A stretch of DNA of 64,000 nucleotides from Pseudomonadota bacterium (lineage in GTDB: Bacteria > Pseudomonadota > Alphaproteobacteria > Dongiales > Dongiaceae). How positions within the stretch are numbered: position 1 is the stretch's first letter; the number at the start of each line of letters is the position of its first letter. The translations under genes were made by a program, and so were the position numbers. Location of the stretch: the NCBI GenBank assembly GCA_016183985.1, contig JACPDN010000006.1:124001-188000 (forward strand). The letters run 5' to 3'. A model generated the notes under the pieces. That model saw nothing but the letters and a program-made list of their open reading frames with translations. It had not been told where the DNA came from and searched no databases. Shown one piece after another: positions 27,553 to 35,077 of this stretch.

Positions 27553-28473
27553 TTAGGCGCGGAGCTGAGCCGCGACTTCGGACGCGAAGTCCTTTTCTTC
27601 CTTCTCGATGCCCTCGCCCAGAGCCATGCGGGCAAAGCCCACCAGCTTCACGGGGGCGCCGATTTCCTTGGCGGCCTTTTCCACGACCTGCTTCACGCGG
27701 CTTTCGCCGTCGATGACGTAGACCTGCTCGAGGAGGACGACTTCCTCATAGAACTTGCGGACACGGCCTTCGACCATCTTGCCGATGATCTCTTCCGGCT
27801 TGCCGGAGGCACGGGCCTGCTCGGTCAGAACCGCGCGCTCGCGGTCGAGGGCGGTCGGGTCGACGCTGCTGATGTCGAGCGACTGCGGGTTGGCAGCGGC
27901 CACATGCATGGCGATCTGCTTGCCCAGCGCCTGGAGCTTCGCAACGTCGCCGGTCGACTCAAGAGCCACCAGCACGCCGATCTTGCCCATGCCCGGGGCG
28001 GCGGCGTTATGCACGTAGGAAGCCACCACGCCATTCTCGACCGAGAGGCGCTTCGAGCGGCGCAGGTTCATGTTTTCGCCGATGGTCGCCACCAGATTGG
28101 TGACCTTCTCGGCGACGGTGCCGCCTTCCGGGTGCTTGGCGTTGGCGAGCGCTTCGACCGTGTCATGGGCGAGCGCCAGGCGCGATACCGCCGAGACGAG
28201 GCCCTGGAACTGCTCGTTGCGAGCAACGAAATCGGTTTCGGAGTTCACTTCGACGAGCGCACCGACCTTGCCTTCGGCGGCAGCGCCGACGAGGCCTTCG
28301 GCAGCGACGCGGCCGGCCTTCTTGGCGGCGGCAGCGAGGCCCTTCTTGCGGAGCCAGTCGATCGCTTCTTCGATGTTGCCGTTGGTTTCACCGAGCGCCT
28401 TTTTGCAATCCATCATGCCGGCGCCCGAGGCTTCGCGCAGCTCCTTCACGAGTGCCGCAGTAATCTCGGCCAT
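27553..28473 (-). CDS. tsf: Translation elongation factor Ts
   Basis: A 306-residue nucleotide exchange factor for EF-Tu. The N-terminal UBA-like domain reads [20 protein letters not shown], followed by [11 protein letters not shown] and [13 protein letters not shown], all standard. It is downstream of rpsB with a strong intercistronic hairpin between. Confidence 0.97.
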   Translation of the reverse strand: MAEITAALVKELREASGAGMMDCKKALGETNGNIEEAIDWLRKKGLAAAAKKAGRVAAEGLVGAAAEGKVGALVEVNSETDFVARNEQFQGLVSAVSRLALAHDTVEALANAKHPEGGTVAEKVTNLVATIGENMNLRRSKRLSVENGVVASYVHNAAAPGMGKIGVLVALESTGDVAKLQALGKQIAMHVAAANPQSLDISSVDPTALDRERAVLTEQARASGKPEEIIGKMVEGRVRKFYEEVVLLEQVYVIDGESRVKQVVEKAAKEIGAPVKLVGFARMALGEGIEKEEKDFASEVAAQLRA

Positions 28474-28527
28474 GGTCTTTTCCTTCCGTCTTAATTCGGT
28501 AACGAAACCGGGTGTTCAGATGTGGCA

Positions 28528-28564
28528 ATGGGGTCCGGGGCATGTCTTGCACCCCGGACCCCAT
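28528..28564 (-). other. Intercistronic hairpin between rpsB and tsf
   Basis: A perfect 13-bp stem (28528-28540 with 28552-28564, containing GGGGTCCGGGG/CCCCGGACCCC) encloses an 11-base loop. No T-run follows in the leftward direction, so it is more likely an attenuator, processing site or 3' stabiliser than a full terminator. It would allow rpsB and tsf levels to differ. Confidence 0.65.
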
Positions 28565-28580
28565 GCAAAGCCAGAGCGAC

Positions 28581-29363
28581 TTAGGCCGAAGCCGCGTTCT
28601 CGGCGCCGTCGGCGACCGGGAGCTGTTCAGCCGGCAGTTCTTCGGACTCGCCGATATCGGCGCCCGAGGAGATCGCTTCCTGCTGCAGACCGTCGAGCAC
28701 GGCGCCCGAGAACAGATCGCAATAGAGCGAGATCGCGCGGATCGCATCGTCATTGCCCGGGACCGGGAAATTGATGCCTTCCGGCGAGGAGTTCGAATCA
28801 AGGATGGCGACGATCGGAATGCCAAGCTTGTTGGCTTCCTTCACCGCGAGCGATTCCTTGTTGGTGTCGATGATGACGAGGATGTCGGGCTGGCCGCCCA
28901 TGTCCTTGATGCCGCCGAGCGCACGCTCGAGCTTGTCGCGATCGCGGGTCATCATGAGAAGCTCTTTCTTGGTCAGACCGACCGTGTTGGTCGAGAGCTT
29001 CTCTTCGATTTCCCGGAGGCGCTTAATTGACTGCGAGATGGTCTTCCAGTTTGAGAGCATGCCGCCCAGCCAACGATGGTTGACGTAATACTGGCCGCAA
29101 CGCTTGGCAGCTTCCGCGACCTTGTCGGCGGCAGCGCGCTTGGTGCCGACGAAGAGGACACGACCGCCGGCCGCGGCGATGTCGCGCACGGTCTTGATCG
29201 CCTGCTCGAGCATCGGAGCGGTGTATTCGAGATTAATGATATGCACGCCGTTGCGCACGCCGAACAGATAGGGGGCCATCTGCGGGTTCCAACGACGGGT
29301 GTGGTGACCAAAGTGAACGCCAGCTTCCAAGAGCTGACGCATGCTGAATTGTGGCAGCGCCAT
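28581..29363 (-). CDS. rpsB: 30S ribosomal protein S2
   Basis: A 260-residue ribosomal protein. [20 protein letters not shown] and [12 protein letters not shown]-like N-terminal sequence, [22 protein letters not shown] and [20 protein letters not shown] are diagnostic. It is the first gene of the leftward run rpsB to fabZ. The C-terminal tail is rich in Glu and Ala, as in related bacteria. Confidence 0.97.
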   Translation of the reverse strand: MALPQFSMRQLLEAGVHFGHHTRRWNPQMAPYLFGVRNGVHIINLEYTAPMLEQAIKTVRDIAAAGGRVLFVGTKRAAADKVAEAAKRCGQYYVNHRWLGGMLSNWKTISQSIKRLREIEEKLSTNTVGLTKKELLMMTRDRDKLERALGGIKDMGGQPDILVIIDTNKESLAVKEANKLGIPIVAILDSNSSPEGINFPVPGNDDAIRAISLYCDLFSGAVLDGLQQEAISSGADIGESEELPAEQLPVADGAENAASA

Positions 29364-29632
29364 TTCAAAAGTCCTTTTCCGGTTAAGCCTCTGCGGATTT
29401 TGCGGCCAAAATCCCAGTATTTTCTGAGACTTAAGCCACCGGAGCGAAGTCTGCCGGGATGTCTCCCCAGCAGCGCGCGAACCCGCATGCGGTTTGTTAG
29501 TGGCGGTGAAATACTAGGTTATGGCCAAAATCGCAACCCCTCGCCCATGGCGGGGCTTGAAGTCGGGGGCAATTGCGCCATTTATATCGTGTCCGATTTA
29601 ATCTTGTTCGATATTATGTGAGGAGATGGGCG

Positions 29633-30157
29633 ATGCGGTGGACGATGGCGGGCCTGGTGGCCGTGGGGGTTCTTGCCGGGGCGGCGACCTATATGGCGCC
29701 CACTTCTGGTGCAGATGAGGGCGCCGCCGTGCCGATCTTCGGCATCAAGCTGCCTGCGGATTATCGTGACTGGCGGCTGATTTCGGTGGCGCGTGAGGAG
29801 GGCAAACTCAACGACCTCCGCGCCGTTCTCGGCAACGATATCGCGATCGCGGCAGCGCGGCGCGGCGATGCCGTCTATCCCGACGGGGCGATCATCGCGC
29901 GGCTGGCCTGGGACTACACGCCGCTGCCCGAAAGCGCGGCCGCCTTCGGCCAAGCGCAATCCCATGTCGCGCTGCACCCCAAGAACGGCGTGCAGTTCAT
30001 GGTGAAGGATTCGAAGAAATATGCCGCGACCGGCGGCTGGGGCTACGCGCATTTCAATGACGGCCAGCCGGGCGATGCGAAGGTCCACGGCACCTGCTTT
30101 GCCTGCCATCAGACGGTGGCGTCGCGGGACTATGTCTTCAACCGCTACGCCCCATGA
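29633..30157 (+). CDS. Cytochrome P460 family protein
   Basis: A 174-residue exported protein. The signal peptide or anchor is AGLVVAVGVLAGAATYM-like (about residues 5-22). The mature part shows the P460 pattern: LPADYRDWRLISVAREE, QFMVKDSKKYAATGGWGY and a C-terminal heme-attachment motif CFACH. P460 proteins are periplasmic c-type hemes linked to oxidation of hydroxylamine or detoxification of nitrogen oxides; the role here is not proven. AGGAG lies 7 bases before the ATG. It diverges from rpsB and overlaps a micro-ORF. Confidence 0.85.
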   Translation: MRWTMAGLVAVGVLAGAATYMAPTSGADEGAAVPIFGIKLPADYRDWRLISVAREEGKLNDLRAVLGNDIAIAAARRGDAVYPDGAIIARLAWDYTPLPESAAAFGQAQSHVALHPKNGVQFMVKDSKKYAATGGWGYAHFNDGQPGDAKVHGTCFACHQTVASRDYVFNRYAP

Positions 30158-30276
30158 GCGGAGACAGCGCTATGAACAGACTGATCAAGATATCCGGCGT
30201 GATGGCGATCGGCCTGGTCCTGGCAGCAACGGCCTTTGCGGAGGGTGCGGCGCTGCTGACATGTGTGTTGGGGTAG
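30154..30276 (+). CDS. Possible 40-residue secreted or membrane micro-protein
   Basis: A short frame whose ATG overlaps the P460 stop (ATGA). It encodes 40 residues, MSGDSAMNRLIKISGVMAIG at the start, then a hydrophobic stretch LVLAATAFAEGAALLTC, so it resembles a signal peptide or a single membrane helix. A second ATG at 30172 with GGAG upstream would give 34 residues. It could also be the remnant of a longer gene. No homology can be named. Confidence 0.35.
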   Translation: MSGDSAMNRLIKISGVMAIGLVLAATAFAEGAALLTCVLG

Positions 30277-30309
30277 ATAGACCCGTGATGCCCCCGATCC
30301 TTCCAAATT

Positions 30310-30338
30310 GTCATGGCCCGCTTCAGACGGGCCATGAC
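30310..30338. repeat. Single-arm derivative of the palindromic repeat, copy 3
   Basis: GTCATGGCCCG-CTTCAGA-CGGGCCATGAC is a perfect 11-bp stem with a 7-base loop. It matches the outer ends and first arm of copies 1 and 2, as if the other two arms were lost. It lies between the convergent P460/micro-ORF unit and dnaE, and may act as a terminator. Confidence 0.8.
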
Positions 30339-30362
30339 AAATAGACCTAAGGCTGGTCGTCG

Positions 30363-33300
30363 CTACGTGTCCAGCACCTCATTCACGCCCTGCATGGCGC
30401 GGATGGCGCCCCTGACGGCCGGGGTGACGGCGAAGTGTTCGCGCAGCACGATGTCGACCTCGCGCTTCTGTTCGGGCAAGTCGACAACGAATTCGATGCG
30501 GCCCTTGCCCCTGCCCGCCTTGCCGAGGATCTGCTTGATCGTGTCGACGGGGCTGGCGTCTTTGAGGAAAATTTTGAGACCGGCGGCAGTCGCGGCCGCG
30601 GCCTGATCGAGGCTGGAGACCTCGTTGATCATGAGCCGCAGGCCACCCTCTTCTTCCTGGCGGCAATCGACGTTGAGCAACAAGGCGCGGCCCGGCTCCA
30701 GCATCTCGCGCGCTTGCGTGAGGCGTTCGGAGAAAATGGTCGCTTCATACATGCCGCTCGCATCTGTCAATTGGATGAAGGCGAAGCGGTTGCCTTTCTG
30801 TGAAGTCCGTTCCTGCTTGCCGACGACAAGGCCAGCGACGCGGGCGCGGGAGGCGCCCTTGGATTTCAGCCATTGCGGCAGATCGGCAAAGGCCACCACA
30901 TCGAGCCGCTTCAAACTGGCGCCGTAGGAATCCAGGGGGTGCGCCGAGAGGTAGAAACCGATGGCGCCGAATTCATGCTGCAGCCGTTCCATCGGCAGCC
31001 AGTCGGGAAGCGACGACAAGGTGAGGCGCACCTGCGTCGTCTCGGCGAACATGCTGGATTGGTTGCTGCCCTTGGCCTCATGTGCCGCCTGCGCCTGACG
31101 CAGCATCTGCTCGACCGCGTCATGGACCTGGCGGCGGTTCGCATTGAGGCTGTCGAAAGCGCCGGCCAGCACGAGATTTTCCATCTGCCGCTTGTTGAGG
31201 CCCTTGGGATCGACACGCTCGGAGAAATCCTCGAGGCTCTTAAACGGGCCGCCTTCATTGCGGGCCCGCACGATCGCCTCGACCGGACCCATGCCGACAT
31301 TCTTCACCGCCCCCAGCGCATAGCGGACCGCCAGCGCTCCATCGGCCTGTTGCTCCACCGAGAAAGTGGGGTCCGACTTGTTGACGTCGGGTTGCAGCAG
31401 CTTGATGCCGATACGGTTGAGTTCCTGACGGAAGACATTGAGCTTGTCAGTATTACCCATGTCGTAGGTCATCGAGGCGGCGAAGAACTCGACCGGGTAA
31501 TTGGCCTTCAGCCAAGCCGTCTGATAGGAGACGAAGGCATAGGCCGCCGCATGGCTCTTATTGAAGCCGTAGCCGGCAAATTTGTTGACCTGATCGAAGA
31601 TCTCGGCCGCCTTGTCGGCCTTCACCTTGCGCTCGACGGCGCCATCGACGAACAGCTTGCGCTGGGCCTCCATCTCCTCCTTGATCTTCTTGCCCATGGC
31701 ACGGCGCAAGAGATCGGCGCCGCCCAAGCTGTATCCCGACAGCACCTGGGCGATCTGCATGACCTGTTCCTGGTAGATCATGATGCCGAAGGTTTCCTTC
31801 AAGATTCCTTCGAGCGAGGGATGGAGATAGTCCGGTTCCTCGCGGCCGTGTTTGCAATTGATGTATTTCGGGATGTTGTCCATCGGGCCGGGGCGATAGA
31901 GCGCCACGACGGCGATGATGTCCTCGAAACGGTCGGGCTTCAGCTTGCGCAACACATCGCGCATGCCGGAACTTTCCAACTGGAACACGCCGGTCGCATC
32001 GCCCTTCCCAAGCATGGTGAAGGTGTTTTCGTCATCGAGCGGCAGATGATCGATGTCGAGCTCGATGCCGCGCTTCCGCAACAGCTTATCGGCGGTGCGA
32101 AGGACTGAAAGAGTCTTGAGGCCGAGGAAGTCGAACTTCACCAGGCCCGCTTTTTCGACGTCCTTCATGTTGAACTGGGTGACCGGCATATCCGAGCGCG
32201 GATCTCGGTACATCGGCACCAATTCGTCGAGCGGGCGATCGCCGATGACGACGCCGGCGGCGTGGGTCGAGGCGTGGCGATAGAGACCTTCGAGTTTCTG
32301 CGCCACTTCCATCAGGCGCTTGACGCTGGGATCTTCATCCATCGCATCGCGCAATTGCCGCTCGCCCTCGATCGCCTCTTTCAAAGTGATCGGGTTGGCC
32401 GGGTTGTTGGGGATGAGCTTCGAGAGCCGGTCGACCTGACCATAGGGCATCTGCAACACGCGGCCCACGTCGCGCACGGCAGCGCGCGCCTGCAGCTTAC
32501 CGAAGGTGATGATCTGCCCAACCTTGTCGCGACCATAGCGTTCCTGCACATGGCGGATCACTTCTTCGCGGCGGTCCTGGCAGAAGTCGATGTCGAAATC
32601 GGGCATCGAGATACGTTCGGGGTTGAGGAAACGCTCGAACAGCAGGCCCCAGCGCAAGGGATCTAGATCGGTGATGGTGAGCGACCAGGCGACCACGGAA
32701 CCGGCACCGGAGCCGCGGCCCGGACCGACTGGAATGCTTTCCTTCTTCGCCCACTGGATGAACTCGGCAACGATGAGGAAATAGCCCGGAAAGCCCATCT
32801 GAATGATGACACCAAGCTCGAACTCCAGACGGTCGCGATAGGTCTGGCGCGCATCTTCGGCGATCCTGTCGGTCTCGAAGCGGCGTTCGAGACCGGCGCG
32901 CGCCATCTCCTTCAGCGCCTCATCCTCGCTCTTGCCATCCGAGAAGGCCGGCAGAATGGGTTTGCGTGCCGGCGGCATGTAGGCGCAACGCTGGGCGATG
33001 ACGAGCGTGTTCTGGATCGCTTCCGGAATGTCGGCAAAGAGTTGCGCCATTTCAGCGCCGGATTTGAAGCGATGCTCGCGCGTCACCTTGCGGCGGTTGC
33101 CTTCGGCGACATAGGTGCCGCCGGCGATGCAGAGCAGCGCGTCATGGGCCTGATACATGCCCTCATCGCTGAAATAGACGTCATTGGTGGCGACCAGCGG
33201 CAGATCCAGCGCATAGGCGAGGTTGATGAGGCTTTCCTCGATGCGCGTCTCGTCCTCAAGCCCGTGGCGCATCAGTTCGACATAAAGCCGGCCAGGGAAG

Positions 33301-33797
33301 AGCTCGGCGAGACGCTTGAGCGCCGCTTCCGCCGCCGCATCCTGGCCCTCCAGCAGCAGGCGGCCGACGAGCCCCTTCGGCCCGCCGGTCAATGCAATGA
33401 GGCCATCGGTATGCTTGCCGATCTCCTCCAACGAAACCTGCGGCGCGGTCCCCGGCTCGCTCAGCAGATAGGCATCGCTGGAGAGTTTCGTGAGATTGGC
33501 GTAGCCAGCCTCGTTCTGGACCAGCAGCACGATCTGGTCCGGCGCCGGGATCTGCATCTGATGCGGGTCGCGCTCGCGCGCCAGGCCCAGCTGGCAACCG
33601 ATGATGGGCTGCACGCCCGCATCCTTGGCAAGACCGGAAAACTCCATCGCGCCAAAGAGGTTGCCGGTATCGGTAACAGCCACCGCCGGCATGGAATTGC
33701 GCTTGCACAGATCCACCAGCTGCTTGTTCTTGATCGCCCCTTCCGAGAGGGAATAGGCGGAATGAACACGCAAATGGACAAAATCGGCATGCGCCAT
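30363..33797 (-). CDS. dnaE: DNA polymerase III alpha subunit
   Basis: A 1144-residue replicative polymerase. N-terminal PHP domain (FVHLRVHSAYSLSEGAIK); palm with the catalytic aspartates in MPDFDIDFCQDRR; KSHAAAYAFVSYQTAWLKAN in the fingers/beta-binding region; C-terminal OB fold (VAGLVVGKQERTSQKGNRFA). Length and order match DnaE1 rather than the error-prone DnaE2. In related genomes it follows lolD; here about 5.6 kb with phoX genes and an unknown gene intervene. Confidence 0.97.
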   Translation of the reverse strand: MAHADFVHLRVHSAYSLSEGAIKNKQLVDLCKRNSMPAVAVTDTGNLFGAMEFSGLAKDAGVQPIIGCQLGLARERDPHQMQIPAPDQIVLLVQNEAGYANLTKLSSDAYLLSEPGTAPQVSLEEIGKHTDGLIALTGGPKGLVGRLLLEGQDAAAEAALKRLAELFPGRLYVELMRHGLEDETRIEESLINLAYALDLPLVATNDVYFSDEGMYQAHDALLCIAGGTYVAEGNRRKVTREHRFKSGAEMAQLFADIPEAIQNTLVIAQRCAYMPPARKPILPAFSDGKSEDEALKEMARAGLERRFETDRIAEDARQTYRDRLEFELGVIIQMGFPGYFLIVAEFIQWAKKESIPVGPGRGSGAGSVVAWSLTITDLDPLRWGLLFERFLNPERISMPDFDIDFCQDRREEVIRHVQERYGRDKVGQIITFGKLQARAAVRDVGRVLQMPYGQVDRLSKLIPNNPANPITLKEAIEGERQLRDAMDEDPSVKRLMEVAQKLEGLYRHASTHAAGVVIGDRPLDELVPMYRDPRSDMPVTQFNMKDVEKAGLVKFDFLGLKTLSVLRTADKLLRKRGIELDIDHLPLDDENTFTMLGKGDATGVFQLESSGMRDVLRKLKPDRFEDIIAVVALYRPGPMDNIPKYINCKHGREEPDYLHPSLEGILKETFGIMIYQEQVMQIAQVLSGYSLGGADLLRRAMGKKIKEEMEAQRKLFVDGAVERKVKADKAAEIFDQVNKFAGYGFNKSHAAAYAFVSYQTAWLKANYPVEFFAASMTYDMGNTDKLNVFRQELNRIGIKLLQPDVNKSDPTFSVEQQADGALAVRYALGAVKNVGMGPVEAIVRARNEGGPFKSLEDFSERVDPKGLNKRQMENLVLAGAFDSLNANRRQVHDAVEQMLRQAQAAHEAKGSNQSSMFAETTQVRLTLSSLPDWLPMERLQHEFGAIGFYLSAHPLDSYGASLKRLDVVAFADLPQWLKSKGASRARVAGLVVGKQERTSQKGNRFAFIQLTDASGMYEATIFSERLTQAREMLEPGRALLLNVDCRQEEEGGLRLMINEVSSLDQAAAATAAGLKIFLKDASPVDTIKQILGKAGRGKGRIEFVVDLPEQKREVDIVLREHFAVTPAVRGAIRAMQGVNEVLDT

Positions 33798-33920
33798 GGG
33801 GATATCGGTACCGGGTGAGTCGCGGGATGGCCGAGTCTAGTGGGATTCACCTGGGGATGGAAGGATTGGGAAGTCCGCCGAAATCCGTCACTTGAGCGGC
33901 GAAGCGCACCGACCTCACAG

Positions 33921-33963
33921 AACAAAAAAAGAAAAAGCCCTCCGTGGACAGGACGGAGGGCTT
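33921..33963 (-). terminator. Rho-independent terminator downstream of the unknown gene at 34069
   Basis: Read leftward, an 11-bp perfect stem (33935-33945 with 33953-33963; core GCCCTCCGT/ACGGAGGGC) is followed by TTTTTCTTTTTTTG. This is a strong intrinsic terminator, isolating the gene at 34069-34779 from dnaE. Confidence 0.9.
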
Positions 33964-34068
33964 CAGTGAGGCCGAGATCAATCGTTCGGGGGACGATCTC
34001 GGCTTGACCCGGACGAAACAGGCCGGGACGGGAAACGTGCAAAGAGGATTTGGAGGAAAAGTTTAGTA

Positions 34069-34779
34069 TTACCAGGGCTGTGAAAAGAGAGCGGCAAGGC
34101 CCGTCGGCATCTGCTCGGCGGCAGGCGCGCCGAAGCCGTAGCTCATCGGCGCATCCTGCTCGGTCCAGGCGAAGCGGCGGGCCTGCGGGTAGCGATGGTC
34201 GCCGATATTGGGCGGGGTCAGGTCAAGGGTCAGCGGCTCGTTGCCGCCAGCCGAGATCATGCGCAGGCCGCCCACGGTCTTGAGCGGCGACAAGGCAAAG
34301 ATGCGGCGCAGCGGCGTGGCACCCAGGCGCAGCGCGGTCTCGCGCACATGTATCACGTCACGGGCGGCGGCAATGGGGATCCATTCAAGGATACCGTTGG
34401 CAACGAAGCGTGCCGCCGCAACCTCGCCGCTCTCGATCAGCGCAGCCAGACTGAGCTGCCGGTCGAGGGCGCGCGACGAGAGGACGCGGTAGAGGAAAAT
34501 CTCGTTGCCGACGTCGATGGCATAGGCCAGGCCGTTGGCGACGTCGACCAGCGCGGTACCGATGCCAAGGCGCTGGCGCGCCAGGCGCTCCCAGGCGAGG
34601 TCGGTATCGCGCTCTGTCCAATTGCGCTCAAGATCGACGCCGAAATGCGCTTCGCCATCCGGGCCGTCAAGCCAGCGGTCGCGGCGCAAGGCGACGATTT
34701 CGGAAAGGTCGGGCGAGAGACCGACGGCAGGAGACGCCGATTTGCTGTCGATGCCGACGATGTTGGAATGTACGGTCAT
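34069..34779 (-). CDS. Hypothetical protein, unrecognised
   Basis: A 236-residue protein I cannot assign. It has no signal peptide or membrane segment and appears cytosolic. Visible segments are EIVALRRDRWLDGPDGEAHF, LARQRLGIGTALVDVANGLA and a C-terminal part rich in Pro and Gly (LTLDLTPPNIGDHRYPQARR, FGAPAAEQMPTGL). The ATG at 34779 has a very good SD (GGGAGGT) 6 bases upstream; a longer frame to 34920 runs through the leader hairpin. It stands alone between a strong terminator and a long structured leader. Confidence 0.7.
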   Translation of the reverse strand: MTVHSNIVGIDSKSASPAVGLSPDLSEIVALRRDRWLDGPDGEAHFGVDLERNWTERDTDLAWERLARQRLGIGTALVDVANGLAYAIDVGNEIFLYRVLSSRALDRQLSLAALIESGEVAAARFVANGILEWIPIAAARDVIHVRETALRLGATPLRRIFALSPLKTVGGLRMISAGGNEPLTLDLTPPNIGDHRYPQARRFAWTEQDAPMSYGFGAPAAEQMPTGLAALFSQPW

Positions 34780-34810
34780 GGCGGCACCTCCCTTTCTAAT
34801 CCTGCGATGC

Positions 34811-34858
34811 CCTGGCCCCGGCAAGACATCCTCGTAAGGATTTTTTGCCGGGACCAGG
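34811..34858 (-). promoter_or_regulatory. Long hairpin in the leader of the unknown gene
   Basis: Arms 34811-34824 and 34845-34858 (CCTGGCCCCGGCAA / TTGCCGGGACCAGG) pair over 14 bases with one mismatch. A smaller stem ATCCT/AGGAT lies inside. The structure ends about 30 bases before the start codon of the gene at 34069-34779, so it may control its translation, or it may be the terminator of an upstream leader. Confidence 0.55.
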
Positions 34859-34941
34859 CACCCTCTCTGAAACCGATACTGACCGATTCTGGTTGCTAGC
34901 CTCTTGCAGCAGCATGACAAGTCGATGACTGGGCCCCGAAG

Positions 34942-35045
34942 CCCCTCACCCCTACCCTCTCCCCGCTATCGCGGGGCGAGGGAGTCCCGAGCGAGCCTGG
35001 TTTCGAGCCCCTCGCACCTCGGGGGAAAGGGGTTGGGATGAGGGG
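34942..35045. repeat. Second type of palindromic intergenic repeat, downstream of phoX
   Basis: Outer arms CCCCTCACCCCTACCC and its imperfect complement ending GGGTTGGGATGAGGGG enclose an inner stem CCCTCTCCCCGC-TATC-GCGGGGCGAGGG. It lies 32 bp past the phoX stop. The sequence is unrelated to the GTCAT repeats. It may stop phoX transcripts. Confidence 0.7.
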
Positions 35046-35077
35046 ACTTTCGGTAGGACGAGTGTTTAATCCAAAAA

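Noticed and set aside
30873-32108. Plus-strand frame within dnaE
   Set aside because: dnaE is full length with all polymerase motifs; this frame is a compositional shadow.
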